Origin: Microbulbifer agarilyticus S89
GTDB lineage: Bacteria; Pseudomonadota; Gammaproteobacteria; Pseudomonadales; Cellvibrionaceae
NCBI RefSeq assembly: GCF_000220505.1
Contig: NZ_AFPJ01000009.1
Span: 1 to 64,000, forward strand
Reading direction: 5' to 3'
Length of the DNA stretch: 64,000 nt
The notes beneath the pieces were generated by a model. It searched no databases. It was not told the DNA's origin and saw only the letters and a program-made list of their open reading frames with translations. The translations under genes and the position numbers were made by a program. Positions 8,291 through 17,887 of this stretch are shown here, piece by piece; the first letter of the stretch is position 1; each line of letters begins with the position of its first letter.

Positions 8291-9328
8291 TCAGCGGAAC
8301 AGCCCCGCCCAGCGAATCATCAGTTCTTCCAGCAGTAGTCGCTTGTTCGGGTTACTGTTGCCAGATAGCAACGCGCGTGCTTTGAGCAGGTGATCGTAGA
8401 ATCCAAATACGGGCCGCATGCTCTCGGGCCCTGTGCCCGGCAGTCGCTGCAGCAAGCCCATGATCTTGGGGTCCGCAGCGACATCGGTACTGCGGGACTT
8501 CAACATCAAAGCAACCCAGCTCTGCCAGAACTGCAGCAGCATATTCAGGTCGGCGCCTTCAGCAGGCTTTTCCCATTTGCCGGCCAGCACCACCGGGTTT
8601 TCATCACCCCGCGTTAGCGCCCCAAGGTCTGCAAAGAATGATTGCCGGGTCTCTTCCGCTTCCGGTTCCATCAGGCGAATTGCCAGCAGCGGTGCCCCAC
8701 CGGCGAGATTGAGTGCGCTATCGGCGTCTTCGTTTTCAATGCCGCTTTCGCGCAGCCAGCGCAAGGCGGATTGCTGCGGCGGAATCGGAAAAGCGATTGT
8801 CTGGCAGCGGCTGCGAATGGTTGGCAGCAGACCGGAAGGATGATCCGTTATGAGTAGGAAAATGACCGATCCCGACGGCTCCTCGAGATTCTTTAGCAGT
8901 GCGTTTGCGGCGTTCACATTCATCGCCTCGGCGGGCGCGAGCAGCACAACACGGGCGCCTTCCCGGCCACTGGTGCGGCCAACGAATTCGCCCAGCTCAC
9001 GAATCTGCTCAACCTTCAGTGGCCCCTGCTCTTTCTCCGGCACCACGCGGGTAAAATCCGGATGCGAGCCCGCAGCACGCAGCTGGCAACCGCGGCATTC
9101 GCCGCAAGCCAGGCCGTGACGGGGCTGGTCGCACAACAGCAGCGCGGTAAACGCCTCGGCGAAACGGCGCTTACCGAGGCCGGATTGACCACTGATCAAA
9201 AGTGCATGCGGGCAGCGCCCTGCAACCCACTGTGCGCCCAAGCGCTGCCACTGTGCCGCCTGCCATGGCAGTGGCGATGGAATCTGCGATTGTGCGAAAC
9301 CCTCGGAATCTGCTGCTACCGCTGTCAT
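8291..9328 (-). CDS. holB: DNA polymerase III delta' subunit
   Basis: Clamp-loader subunit of 345 residues. A P-loop-like GQSGLGKRR is at residues 47-55, and the zinc module cysteines are at 66, 75, 78 and 81, spaced as in E. coli delta'. An AAA+ lid and a C-terminal collar domain follow. It assembles with DnaX and HolA to load the beta clamp. Its ATG overlaps the tmk stop by 4 bp, implying translational coupling. Confidence 0.93.
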   Translation of the reverse strand: MTAVAADSEGFAQSQIPSPLPWQAAQWQRLGAQWVAGRCPHALLISGQSGLGKRRFAEAFTALLLCDQPRHGLACGECRGCQLRAAGSHPDFTRVVPEKEQGPLKVEQIRELGEFVGRTSGREGARVVLLAPAEAMNVNAANALLKNLEEPSGSVIFLLITDHPSGLLPTIRSRCQTIAFPIPPQQSALRWLRESGIENEDADSALNLAGGAPLLAIRLMEPEAEETRQSFFADLGALTRGDENPVVLAGKWEKPAEGADLNMLLQFWQSWVALMLKSRSTDVAADPKIMGLLQRLPGTGPESMRPVFGFYDHLLKARALLSGNSNPNKRLLLEELMIRWAGLFR

Positions 9329-9963
9329 GGCGCACTCGCAATCTGGCCCAGCGCCTGCGCAAGGCTCTTCTGAACCTGTTCAAGTGGCACTGAAGCATCA
9401 ATTACCGTGTATTGATCCGGGGCACTTTGTGCTCGGTTGAGGTAGGCCGCACGGACCTTGTTGAAGAAGTGAATCTGCTCACTCTCAAAGCGGTCTGCCT
9501 CACCAGTACTGGCGGCACGCTGCAGGCCAATTTCCGGGTCGACATCCAGCAACAGAACCTGATCCGGACGCAGGTCGCCCTGAACGGTTTGTTCGAGCTG
9601 CGCAATCAGGTTCCAGTCTAGCTCGCGACCGCCCCCCTGGTATGCGTAAGTCGCGTCGGTAAAACGGTCACAAATAACCCATTTTCCGTCCGCAAGCGCG
9701 GGCAGTATCACGCGCTGTAAATGCTGCGCGCGGGCCGCAAAGACCATCAGCAGCTCTGCTGTTGGGTCTACCCTTTCCTCGCGCTTTTCCAGTAGCAGGT
9801 TGCGCAGCTGTTCCGCGAGGGGGGTGCCTCCAGGCTCCCGCGTTTGGATAAACGGAATCCCCTGCTCCGTCAGCCACTGGGTAATAAAGCGAAGGTTCGT
9901 GGACTTGCCTACGCCCTCTCCGCCTTCCAGGGTTATAAACTTACCGTTTGGTTGATCGCTCAT
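9325..9963 (-). CDS. tmk: Thymidylate kinase
   Basis: Phosphorylates dTMP to dTDP. From the ATG at 9963 it has 212 residues, near the E. coli length. The P-loop GGEGVGKST is at residues 14-22, the DRF/DRY motif reads CDRFTDATYAYQGGGR, and a lid region follows the RAAS segment. The frame is open for 55 codons upstream, but those overlap the mltG 3' end and do not resemble Tmk. GGAA lies 5 nt before the chosen ATG. Confidence 0.95.
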   Translation of the reverse strand: MSDQPNGKFITLEGGEGVGKSTNLRFITQWLTEQGIPFIQTREPGGTPLAEQLRNLLLEKREERVDPTAELLMVFAARAQHLQRVILPALADGKWVICDRFTDATYAYQGGGRELDWNLIAQLEQTVQGDLRPDQVLLLDVDPEIGLQRAASTGEADRFESEQIHFFNKVRAAYLNRAQSAPDQYTVIDASVPLEQVQKSLAQALGQIASAP

Positions 9964-9997
9964 TGATTTTCCGGCCGTCGAACGGGCCACCATTTCA

Positions 9998-11113
9998 TTA
10001 ATTTTCTTGTACTTTTCCAGGGCTCGAACGGTAATCCGAACGACGCCGCAGCTGATACTCGCGCACCGCCTTGTTGTGCTCAGACAGCGTCTCGGAAAAG
10101 TAATGCGAGCCATCCCCCTTGGCGACAAAATACAGGCTCTTTCCTGGCTTGGGGTGTAATGCCGCGTGAATGGCTTCCCGCCCTGGCAACGCGATCGGCG
10201 TGGGCGGCATTCCGCTGATTACGTAGGTATTGTACGGAGTGTGCTGGCGCAAATCCGTGCGGCGCAGATTGCCATCGTATCTTTCACCCATCCCGTAGAT
10301 TACCGTCGGGTCGGTCTGCAGGCGCATACCCTTGTCCAGGCGACGGACGAAAACGCCGGCGATTTCATCCCGTTCCCACGGCACACCGGTCTCTTTCTCC
10401 ACGATGGACGCCATTATCAAAGCATCGTAGGGGCTGTCATACGGCAGGTCATTGCCACGTTTTTCCCATTCTTCCGCCAGTACCGTGTTCATACGCTGAT
10501 TCGCCTGGCGCAGCAAATCCAAGTCGCTGGTACCGGAGCGATAGATATAGGTGTCCGGGAAAATCTGGCCTTCCGGGTTACCTTCTATCCCCAAAGCTTG
10601 CGCGGCGGATTGCACCGAAGCGCCGGCGTCCGTTGCGCGAATTTTTCTCGAAGCACGGATCTGGTTGAGAGCCTGCTGGAATGTCCATCCTTCGACCAGA
10701 GTTACACGATAGCGGGTGACATCCCCCCGGTTCAGTCGTGCGACCAAATCCATGGCGTTACTACCCGCAGGGATCATGTATTCGCCTGGGTGAATATGGC
10801 CAAGTTGTTTAATTCGAGCGTAACCCAGCACAAGGCGCGGGTGTTTCACCACGCCGTCTGCAGCAAGTCCATGCACGACACGCGAGAGATTACTGCCGGT
10901 CTCCACATCCATCCTCAGCCCCTGCGCGGGAACGGATAACGGTGCAACAAGCGCACTGTTAATGAACCACAAGGATGCGCCGCCGGTAACGACGCCGAGC
11001 ACGAGCAGTACAAGTACAGCGCGGACTAGGCGGCCAAGAGTGGACCCCTTCGAGGATTTTCCCTTGCCTGAATTCGAGGAAGCTTTTTTACGATTCTCTT
11101 TCTTCGCTACCAT
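9998..11113 (-). CDS. mltG: Endolytic peptidoglycan transglycosylase MltG
   Basis: YceG-like protein of 371 residues. A Lys/Ser-rich cytoplasmic tail (1-27) precedes one membrane helix (about 28-52), a LysM-like domain and the catalytic domain. ASIVEKETG places the catalytic Glu at about residue 239. It cleaves nascent glycan strands at the inner membrane and is thought to set glycan chain length. Its start overlaps the pabC 3' end by 7 bp. Confidence 0.94.
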   Translation of the reverse strand: MVAKKENRKKASSNSGKGKSSKGSTLGRLVRAVLVLLVLGVVTGGASLWFINSALVAPLSVPAQGLRMDVETGSNLSRVVHGLAADGVVKHPRLVLGYARIKQLGHIHPGEYMIPAGSNAMDLVARLNRGDVTRYRVTLVEGWTFQQALNQIRASRKIRATDAGASVQSAAQALGIEGNPEGQIFPDTYIYRSGTSDLDLLRQANQRMNTVLAEEWEKRGNDLPYDSPYDALIMASIVEKETGVPWERDEIAGVFVRRLDKGMRLQTDPTVIYGMGERYDGNLRRTDLRQHTPYNTYVISGMPPTPIALPGREAIHAALHPKPGKSLYFVAKGDGSHYFSETLSEHNKAVREYQLRRRSDYRSSPGKVQEN

Positions 11114-12012
11114 AACTTTTCCGAAATTAACGCTTGCAGCATGCGTGTGTCGCGCCCTGCACGCACTGGCCTTCGGGCTGTGGAATCCTTGTGAAATTCC
11201 TCCGGAGTTTCCGCCAGCAATTGCGCTGGGATTACCCCCCGCACACTGTTGCAGATCGCGAGCTCATCGGCATTCGCCAAATCTGCTGGATAGAGCGTAT
11301 CTTCGCTGATTTGAACCTGACCGGCCAGCCAGCGCAACATGACCCCGCGCACCCCAAAATGATCCAGGCGAGGTGTTTTCCACTCGGTGCCGATCCGCAA
11401 CAACAGATTGCTTCGTGATCCTTCAATCACCGCGCCGGCTGGGGCCATCAGCACCGGTTCGACCAATGGCCCGCCGTTGGTTGCGCGCGCCGGCCACTCG
11501 GTTGCGGCCTGACTATAGACATCTCTTACGAGTAATTTACAGCCGTGGAGTTCAGTCGGCTCTGAACTACCCCCCAAACTAGCTCCCAAACTGTCAAAGC
11601 TAGGTGCAAACGGCGAATGCGTGGCAGCAGCGGTTACTCTGGTGCGACACAAGCCCAACAGTACGCCATTGCGCCATGGGGAGGTGTGCTCCAGCGGCTC
11701 CACACGCAGGTCCCATACCGGGGCATCCATATTGCCGCCTAGCCGCACGCCGTAACGCAACCTTACCCGAGCACCTTGCGGCCAATCGCGTGTACGCGAG
11801 GTCACCTGTTCCAAAGCATCATTGATTGCAGACAGGGTCTCCGGTGACGGCGAAGCACTGCGCTGCAGACGTGCACGGTGAAACGCCCACAACGGGATCT
11901 TGCCGTGGCCGGCTCGCATGGTTTCCAACACGCCAAACTGGAACGCACTATCCGGCATGAGCGTTTTCAGCTCACCAGCAGCGGAAAGAAAGAAAGGGTG
12001 GATATCCGTCAC
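11107..12012 (-). CDS. pabC: Aminodeoxychorismate lyase
   Basis: Fold type IV PLP enzyme that splits 4-amino-4-deoxychorismate to p-aminobenzoate and pyruvate in folate synthesis; 301 residues. FGVLETMRAG near residue 27 is the diverged N-terminal signature, and LHGCKLLVRDVY places the PLP lysine at about 159. GAVIEGSRSNLLLR and CNSVRGVIPA line the cofactor pocket. Placement between fabF and mltG is the standard arrangement and supports PabC over a branched-chain or D-amino acid transaminase. Confidence 0.88.
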   Translation of the reverse strand: MTDIHPFFLSAAGELKTLMPDSAFQFGVLETMRAGHGKIPLWAFHRARLQRSASPSPETLSAINDALEQVTSRTRDWPQGARVRLRYGVRLGGNMDAPVWDLRVEPLEHTSPWRNGVLLGLCRTRVTAAATHSPFAPSFDSLGASLGGSSEPTELHGCKLLVRDVYSQAATEWPARATNGGPLVEPVLMAPAGAVIEGSRSNLLLRIGTEWKTPRLDHFGVRGVMLRWLAGQVQISEDTLYPADLANADELAICNSVRGVIPAQLLAETPEEFHKDSTARRPVRAGRDTRMLQALISEKLW

Positions 12013-12078
12013 GGATCTAAGGAAGGCGGCAATAGAGCGGTCTGCTACAACACAGCCGCTCTATTGCGCATTGCACAG

Positions 12079-13320
12079 TTAAACGCGCTGAAAAATCAGC
12101 GAGCCATTGGTACCGCCAAACCCAAATGAATTGGATAGTACGGCATCAATTTTCATTTCCTGCGCTTTATGCGGCACCAGATTGACACCGGTACAGTTTT
12201 CATCGACGTTATCGAGGTTGACGGTCGGTGGTGCGACCTGATCCTGAATCGATTTCACCGAGAAAATCGCTTCGATCGCGCCAGCAGCGCCCAGCAGGTG
12301 ACCGGTCATGGATTTGGTGGAGCTTACCGCCAGCGCATCCAGTGAATCCGCAAACACGGATCGTACGGCCGCAATTTCTGCTTTGTCGCCCAGCGGCGTT
12401 GAGGTGCCGTGTGCATTGATGTACTGAATGGCCGCAGGATCGAGGCCCGCGTCGTTAAGCGCATTTGACATGGAGAGCGCTGCACCTGCACCGTCTTCGG
12501 GTGGTGACGTCATATGGTGTGCATCACCACTCATGCCAAAGCCACTCAGCTCTGCGTAAATCTTTGCTCCACGCGCCTTGGCGTGCTCATACTCTTCCAG
12601 TACCAACACGCCTGCGCCCTCACCCAATACAAAACCGTCACGGTCTTTGTCCCAGGGGCGGCTGGCTGCCTGAGGGTCATCATTACGTGTGGAGAGTGCG
12701 CGCGCGGCACAGAAACCACCGAGACCAACCGGAGTGGTAACCATCTCGGCGCCGCCACACACCATCACGTCGGCGTCGCCATATTGGATGGTGCGCATGC
12801 CCAGGCCGATCGCATGGGTACCCGTGGTACATGCGGTTGTTGTTGAAAGGTTCGGGCCTTTCATTCCGTATTTGATCGACAGGTTGCCGGCGACCATATT
12901 GATAATGGCACCCGGTACAAAGAAGGGAGAAACCCGGCGCGGCCCCTTCTCTGCGATCAACATCGCATTGTTTTCGATGGCGGCAATACCGCCCATGCCA
13001 GATCCAATGCAGGCACCGACCTTTGGCGCCATTTCTTCAGATACTTCCAGGCCACTGTCTTCCATGGCCTGAATACCGGCACTCAATCCATACTGCAGAA
13101 ACACGTCCATTTTGCGGGCTTCTTTCGCTGGGATATGAGGTTCCGGTGAAAACTCTTTCACTGTCGCTGCAAAGCGTGTGCTGAATGCAGAAACATCAAA
13201 TGTGTCAATCGGCACTACACCACTGGTACCTGCCAGCAAAGCAGACCAGGTATCTTCAAGGGTGTTGCCCAGAGGGCTAACCATGCCCATACCGGTAATA
13301 ACGACTCTTCTCTTCGACAC
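12079..13320 (-). CDS. fabF: 3-oxoacyl-[ACP] synthase II
   Basis: Elongating condensing enzyme of type II fatty-acid synthesis. From the GTG at 13320 it has 413 residues, the E. coli length, beginning [11 protein letters not shown]. The Cys-His-His triad is Cys164 (TTACTTG), His304 (NAHGTSTP) and His341 ([11 protein letters not shown]). GGGGAGAC sits just upstream of the GTG; the longer open frame (to 13395) is not supported. Confidence 0.96.
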   Translation of the reverse strand: MSKRRVVITGMGMVSPLGNTLEDTWSALLAGTSGVVPIDTFDVSAFSTRFAATVKEFSPEPHIPAKEARKMDVFLQYGLSAGIQAMEDSGLEVSEEMAPKVGACIGSGMGGIAAIENNAMLIAEKGPRRVSPFFVPGAIINMVAGNLSIKYGMKGPNLSTTTACTTGTHAIGLGMRTIQYGDADVMVCGGAEMVTTPVGLGGFCAARALSTRNDDPQAASRPWDKDRDGFVLGEGAGVLVLEEYEHAKARGAKIYAELSGFGMSGDAHHMTSPPEDGAGAALSMSNALNDAGLDPAAIQYINAHGTSTPLGDKAEIAAVRSVFADSLDALAVSSTKSMTGHLLGAAGAIEAIFSVKSIQDQVAPPTVNLDNVDENCTGVNLVPHKAQEMKIDAVLSNSFGFGGTNGSLIFQRV

Positions 13321-13401
13321 TGATGTCTCCCCGATATAAATACTATGCGCCGTAACCCTATTGCCGTTATCGGTCGCAAATTTATCAAGTTTCAAATATG
13401 C

Positions 13402-13436
13402 CGAGAGCCGCGCTATGCAACATAGAACGGCTCTCG
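13402..13436 (-). repeat. Two-tiered hairpin between acpP and fabF
   Basis: CGAGAGCCG pairs with CGGCTCTCG, and inside it CTATG pairs with CATAG after a 2x2 internal loop. There is no T-run, so it is more likely an RNA-processing, stability or partial attenuation element than a plain terminator. Confidence 0.55.
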
Positions 13437-13452
13437 TAAAGCTTTTATACCG

Positions 13453-13473
13453 ACCAGTGCGCTTGGCACTGGT
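13453..13473 (-). repeat. Second hairpin between acpP and fabF
   Basis: ACCAGTGC and GCACTGGT form a perfect 8-bp stem over a 5-nt loop, 16 bp from the larger hairpin and about 50 bp after the acpP stop. No T-run follows. Confidence 0.5.
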
Positions 13474-13525
13474 GGTAAAAGTAACGTGTATTTGGTCACG
13501 CGCTACTTAAGCTATCCAGCAGGAA

Positions 13526-13762
13526 TCAACCCAGGTTCTGGTTGATGTAATCGATGGCCAGCTGAACGGTGGTAATTTTCTCAGCTTCTTCGTCCGGAAT
13601 TTCGGTCTCGAATTCCTCTTCCAAAGCCATCACCAGCTCAACAGTGTCGAGGGAGTCAGCGCCCAGATCTTCAACAAAGGATGCTTCAGGTTTTACATCT
13701 TCTTCCTTCACGCCCAGTTGTTCAGCAACGATCTTTTTTACGCGCTCTTCAATGCTGCTCAT
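13526..13762 (-). CDS. acpP: Acyl carrier protein
   Basis: The 78-residue acidic carrier protein shuttles acyl chains on a 4'-phosphopantetheine arm. The attachment serine is Ser37 in [10 protein letters not shown]. Sequence and length match AcpP throughout. An AGGAG site lies upstream at a somewhat long spacing (12 nt). It has its own promoter at 13879-13906. Confidence 0.98.
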   Translation of the reverse strand: MSSIEERVKKIVAEQLGVKEEDVKPEASFVEDLGADSLDTVELVMALEEEFETEIPDEEAEKITTVQLAIDYINQNLG

Positions 13763-13878
13763 GATTCAATTTAACTCCTAGTGGATAAAAATCTAATTTG
13801 GTCACTGCTTAAAATTTATTCGTCATTTTTGACGATTCAGTAACCGGCTTACACAGCTAACGGTTAATGCGAGGCGGC

Positions 13879-13906
13879 ATTGTACCCTGATTTTTTCGGG
13901 ATGTAA
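13879..13906 (-). promoter_or_regulatory. Predicted sigma-70 promoter of acpP
   Basis: On the minus strand TTACAT and TACAAT are separated by 16 bp, about 115 bp upstream of the acpP start, within the fabG-acpP gap. It would let acpP be expressed above its neighbours. Confidence 0.6.
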
Positions 13907-13986
13907 TGCACCGCCTCACAGCAACCATTGAATGATAAATTTTTCTTTACCAATCAATCAGTTATGTCGACTTTCTCGAAAGAAAA

Positions 13987-14742
13987 TCAACCCATATACA
14001 TGCCACCATTCACCTGGATGGTCTCTCCGGTCACATAACCACCTGCATCGCTGGCCAAAAATGCAACAACGGAGGCGATTTCCTCTGGTGCGCCGAGACG
14101 GCCCAGTGGAATCTTGCTCAGCAGCGCTTCACGCTGCGCTTCCGGCAAGACTTTTGTCATGTCGGTGTCGATAAATCCCGGTGCAACGGTATTCACCGTA
14201 ATACCGCGGGAACCAACCTCCGCCGCGAGTGCGCGGGCAAAGCCACCAACACCAGCTTTTGTTGCCGCATAGTTGCTCTGGCCCGCATTACCCATGCTAC
14301 CAACCACGGAGCTGATGTTGATAATGCGGCCCCAGCGCGCTTTCGTCATATCGCGCAGGCAGGCCTTGCTGACTCGATAAACGGCGGTCAGGTTTGTGTT
14401 CAGAACGTCATCCCACTCGTTATCCTTCATGCGCATGAGCAGGTTATCTTTGGTAATCCCCGCGTTATTCACCAAAATGGTGGGCGCGCCGAACTCTGCT
14501 TTCACGGTTTCCAAAACACCGGCAATACTTTCCACATTGGTTACGTCCAGTTCTTTGCCGCAACCTTGGATGCCCTTTTCAGCAAAACGTGCAGAAATTT
14601 TTTCGGCACCGCCGGCACTTGTGGCTGTACCGATTACGGTCGCGCCCTGCGCACCGAGCAGATCTGCAATTGCCGCGCCAATTCCTCGGCTGGCGCCGGT
14701 AACCAGTGCGACCTTGCCTTCCAGTGAAGTTGTAATTGTCAT
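13987..14742 (-). CDS. fabG: 3-oxoacyl-[ACP] reductase
   Basis: NADPH-dependent short-chain dehydrogenase of 251 residues that reduces 3-oxoacyl-ACP. The cofactor motif TGASRGIG is at residues 15-22 and NNAG at 92-95. The catalytic residues are Ser145, Tyr158 and Lys162 (YAATK). The position between fabD and acpP makes FabG secure among the many SDRs. Confidence 0.95.
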   Translation of the reverse strand: MTITTSLEGKVALVTGASRGIGAAIADLLGAQGATVIGTATSAGGAEKISARFAEKGIQGCGKELDVTNVESIAGVLETVKAEFGAPTILVNNAGITKDNLLMRMKDNEWDDVLNTNLTAVYRVSKACLRDMTKARWGRIINISSVVGSMGNAGQSNYAATKAGVGGFARALAAEVGSRGITVNTVAPGFIDTDMTKVLPEAQREALLSKIPLGRLGAPEEIASVVAFLASDAGGYVTGETIQVNGGMYMG

Positions 14743-14834
14743 AAGTTCTCCAGATCGCCAACCGCAAACCCGTTTACAGAAACGGGCCGGGGGCGAGATT
14801 CTTCGTCAACTATTGGACTGTGTTATACGGCTTT

Positions 14835-15779
14835 TTAGCTGGCCGTAGCGGCAACCGCTGCAGATAGCTGCTCGGATGATTCGATATTGTGTGCGACCAG
14901 GCTGCGATCAATGCGCTTGGCGAGGCCAGCCAGGACCTTGCCCGGGCCGCACTCAACCAGCTGCTGCACACCCATTCCCGCCATTGATTGAACGCAGGAG
15001 GTCCAGCGCACCGGGCTGTAGATTTGCTCAACCATCAAGGCCTTGATCGCCGCGGGGTCACTTTCGGTTTTGGCGTGCACATTGTGAATAATGGGCGTGA
15101 CGGGTGCATTAAATGCAGTGGCTTCAATTTGCGGGGCGAGCTTCTCCGCCGCTGGGCGCATCAGCTCGGTATGGAACGGGGCGCTCACTGGCAGCGGCAT
15201 TGCACGCTTGGCACCAGCCGCCTTGCAGGCGTCGATTGCGCGGCCGACCGCCGCAGCGCTACCGGCGATCACAACCTGGCCAGGCGAGTTGTAATTCACG
15301 GCGGCGACCACACCGCCTTCCGCGGACTCGGCACATGCCGCTTCCACGGCGGCATCATCAAGGCCGATTACCGCGGCCATAGCGCCCTCACCTGCAGGAA
15401 CAGCTTCCTGCATCAGGCGCCCACGTTCGCGGACCAAACGCACACCATCGGCGAAATCGAGCACTCCGGAGCATACCAGTGCGGACCACTCGCCGAGGCT
15501 GTGACCCGCCATATACGCCGGGGTCGTACCGCCCTGAGCAAGCCAGGCGCGATAAAGTGCGACGCTCGCGGTCAGAAGAAGTGGCTGGGTTCTTTCGGTG
15601 AGATTGATATCTTCCTGGGCACCATTCTGGCAAAGGTCCCACAGGTCGTAACCGAGTACGGAGGAAGCTTCAGAGAAGGTCGCGGAGACCTCAGGGAAGG
15701 CCTGGGCGGCATCCGCCAGCATGCCGATTTGCTGGGAGCCCTGCCCCGGAAAGACGAACGCCAATACTGAGTTGGTCAT
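14835..15779 (-). CDS. fabD: Malonyl-CoA:ACP transacylase
   Basis: Loads malonyl groups onto AcpP. With the ATG at 15779 it has 314 residues beginning TNSVLAFVFPGQGSQ. The nucleophile is Ser94 in AGHSLGEWSA, with the partner His in VSAPFHTELM. AAGGATG lies just upstream of this ATG, and the six extra codons to 15797 are not needed. Confidence 0.95.
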   Translation of the reverse strand: MTNSVLAFVFPGQGSQQIGMLADAAQAFPEVSATFSEASSVLGYDLWDLCQNGAQEDINLTERTQPLLLTASVALYRAWLAQGGTTPAYMAGHSLGEWSALVCSGVLDFADGVRLVRERGRLMQEAVPAGEGAMAAVIGLDDAAVEAACAESAEGGVVAAVNYNSPGQVVIAGSAAAVGRAIDACKAAGAKRAMPLPVSAPFHTELMRPAAEKLAPQIEATAFNAPVTPIIHNVHAKTESDPAAIKALMVEQIYSPVRWTSCVQSMAGMGVQQLVECGPGKVLAGLAKRIDRSLVAHNIESSEQLSAAVAATAS

Positions 15780-15875
15780 TGAACATCCTTTAACCAAATA
15801 AATTAAGCCACGAATTCCAGGGATGGCTATACAGCAGGCGCCTGCTGGTCGAACCGGAGGACGAAAGACCGGGGT

Positions 15876-16910
15876 TTAATTACACCCGGTCTGACGCTGG
15901 GCCTGGTAGGCCAGAGCCCGCCCTACAAGATGTGCCAAGTCAGACTCGGCACATTCTTTTGCGGTCAACATTGCGCGGTAAAACGCCTCACTGCTGGCAC
16001 CGCCATGACTCTTGATGACGTTACCTTCCAGCCCTAAAAAGCTGGCGCCATTATAGCGGGCCGGTTCCAGCTGTGACCGCCATTTTCGCAACAGATTTAT
16101 GGCTAATTGGCCAAAATACCGCTTCAGGGGCGCCTTCTTGTCGATGGTGAACGTCTTCTGACCAATAAGTCGAATGACGCCCTCGGCAGATTTCATGGCC
16201 ACATTGCCCATGAGCCCATTGCACACCACCACATCGACAACACCGGTAAAGATGTCGTGCCCTTCAACGAAACCGGCATACTGAATGGATGGGTCAGCCT
16301 GGAGCAGTTGGCCGGCACGGCGAATTTCTTCTGTGCCTTTATGCTCCTCTGCACCAATGTTCAGCAGGGCAACCGATAGGTCCTGCCTCCCCGAGAAGAC
16401 TCGCTGCGCCTCGACCCCCATGCGTGCAAACTGCACCAGGTCCTCAGCGCTGCAATCGATATTGGCGCCGAGGTCCAATAGAAAACAGGAGCCTTCGGAG
16501 GTGGGCAGTGATTTGCCCAGTGCAGGACGCCGAACACCTTCCACGGTCCCCAGAATGCTGCGCCCCAATGCCAGTAATGCGCCGGTATTACCCGAAGTCA
16601 CCATGGCGCCGCACTCACCGGACGAAACCGACTGCAGTGCCTTGGCCATCGATGACTCACGCTTGTGGCGCAAGGCATGGACCGGGTTACAGCCCTGGGT
16701 AATCACTTGGACGCAGTCCACCACTTCCACACGTTCGCGGACAGATGGAGGTTCATTATGCAGGAGGGATTGGAGTTCCGAGCGGGGGCCGAACAGCTTG
16801 AGCGCTGCACGAGGATAGCGAATGAGAAATCTTGCGCAGGCCGGAACGACAGAGCGGGGACCTAAGTCCCCGCCCATCGCATCCACGGCCAATCGAAATT
16901 GGCTGGACAA
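15876..16910 (-). CDS. plsX: Phosphate acyltransferase PlsX
   Basis: Converts acyl-ACP to acyl-phosphate for the PlsY step of phospholipid synthesis; 344 residues. It starts with the family signature RLAVDAMGGDLGPRSVV. GNTGALLALG and the C-terminal SFLGLEGNVIKSHGGAS are also characteristic. It is a peripheral membrane protein encoded between rpmF and fabD as in most gammaproteobacteria; only 3 bp separate its start from the rpmF stop. Confidence 0.96.
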   Translation of the reverse strand: MSSQFRLAVDAMGGDLGPRSVVPACARFLIRYPRAALKLFGPRSELQSLLHNEPPSVRERVEVVDCVQVITQGCNPVHALRHKRESSMAKALQSVSSGECGAMVTSGNTGALLALGRSILGTVEGVRRPALGKSLPTSEGSCFLLDLGANIDCSAEDLVQFARMGVEAQRVFSGRQDLSVALLNIGAEEHKGTEEIRRAGQLLQADPSIQYAGFVEGHDIFTGVVDVVVCNGLMGNVAMKSAEGVIRLIGQKTFTIDKKAPLKRYFGQLAINLLRKWRSQLEPARYNGASFLGLEGNVIKSHGGASSEAFYRAMLTAKECAESDLAHLVGRALAYQAQRQTGCN

Positions 16911-16913
16911 AAC

Positions 16914-17105
16914 TTACTCTTCTTCGGAAGAGCCGCCAACGTCTACCACTTTGCGACCACGGTAGAAACCGTCTTTGGTCACGTGATGACGGTGGTGCTT
17001 TTCACCAGTAGTCGGATCTACGGACAAAGTTGGTCCGCTCAGAGCGTCGTGAGAGCGACGCATACCGCGACGGGAACGGGTTTTTTTGTTCTGCTGAACA
17101 GCCAT
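16914..17105 (-). CDS. rpmF: 50S ribosomal protein bL32
   Basis: A 63-residue basic protein with the conserved start [21 protein letters not shown] and a [16 protein letters not shown] centre. It lies in the yceD-rpmF-plsX order. No zinc-binding cysteine pair is present, as is usual in gammaproteobacterial L32. Confidence 0.97.
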   Translation of the reverse strand: MAVQQNKKTRSRRGMRRSHDALSGPTLSVDPTTGEKHHRHHVTKDGFYRGRKVVDVGGSSEEE

Positions 17106-17184
17106 TTGGTGCTCCTAAACATAACTAACAGTTAACACCGGAACCGGGGCGCCTACCGGCGAGCCCAAACCCTTCAAACAACTC

Positions 17185-17763
17185 TCAAGACTTGTTTGAC
17201 GAACCCTTCAACTGTTCCAGTACTTTAAAGGGGTTTTCTCGTTGCTCTTCCGCTTCTGGTTCCTCACTGTGACTTTGGAATGCCTCTTGTGCGACGCAAT
17301 CCCAGTCGTGGTAAGCCACCATTGGCAAATTGAGCAAAATCTCATCTTCCAATACCTGATACAGATCCAGCTCATCGCCATCCTGTATCACTGGATCCAA
17401 AGACTTGGGTAACGAGTTACCCTGCTCTTCGGACCACACAAACCCCAAAGCGATATCAGCTTCAATCACCTCGCTCACCGGCTGCAAACAGCGTTGGCAA
17501 AGCAGGTTGACTGTCAATTCAAGTTTGCCAGTGGCCACTTGATTGCGCTGCAGGTCTCGGGCAAATGCCAGAGAGACCGTTACGTCACCCTCGATTGATT
17601 CCGTGGATGCAGTCAGCCGAGGCAGCGCATCGTGGGGCACAATACCGTCCAGTTCTTGCCCGCGCTGCACCAACTTTCGTGCGTCTATGCGGCGTGGCAG
17701 CGCGGATTTCTGAGCTGAATTCTGCGCCATTTTCTGACCGGACTTCTGGGGGGGTATCGACAT
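17185..17763 (-). CDS. yceD: 23S rRNA accumulation protein YceD (DUF177)
   Basis: DUF177 protein of up to 192 residues with the signature LLCQRCLQPV (about residues 108-117), an acidic centre DELDLYQVLEDEILLNLP and the terminal NPFKVLEQLK. YceD is linked to 23S rRNA accumulation and is nearly always cotranscribed with rpmF. A strong promoter (17773-17801) ends only about 10 bp before this ATG, so the mRNA would be almost leaderless. The in-frame ATG at 17730 (MAQNSAQK) may be the real start and gives a length closer to E. coli YceD. Confidence 0.88.
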   Translation of the reverse strand: MSIPPQKSGQKMAQNSAQKSALPRRIDARKLVQRGQELDGIVPHDALPRLTASTESIEGDVTVSLAFARDLQRNQVATGKLELTVNLLCQRCLQPVSEVIEADIALGFVWSEEQGNSLPKSLDPVIQDGDELDLYQVLEDEILLNLPMVAYHDWDCVAQEAFQSHSEEPEAEEQRENPFKVLEQLKGSSNKS

Positions 17764-17772
17764 AAGCGCGCA

Positions 17773-17801
17773 ATTCTATGGACTCACCTGAGCCTTGTCA
17801 A
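17773..17801 (-). promoter_or_regulatory. Strong sigma-70 promoter of the yceD-rpmF-plsX-fab block
   Basis: Minus-strand TTGACA and TAGAAT are spaced exactly 17 bp apart. This is the best promoter match in the fatty-acid block. The predicted start point lies near 17766, three or so bases before the first yceD ATG. Confidence 0.75.
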
Positions 17802-17887
17802 AACAAATCATTCACCGCATGATCAGCGCCCGAAAACACTTGTCCTCCCGCGATTTCCCGCGCAGGGACAACCCATGGAGAAGCTTC

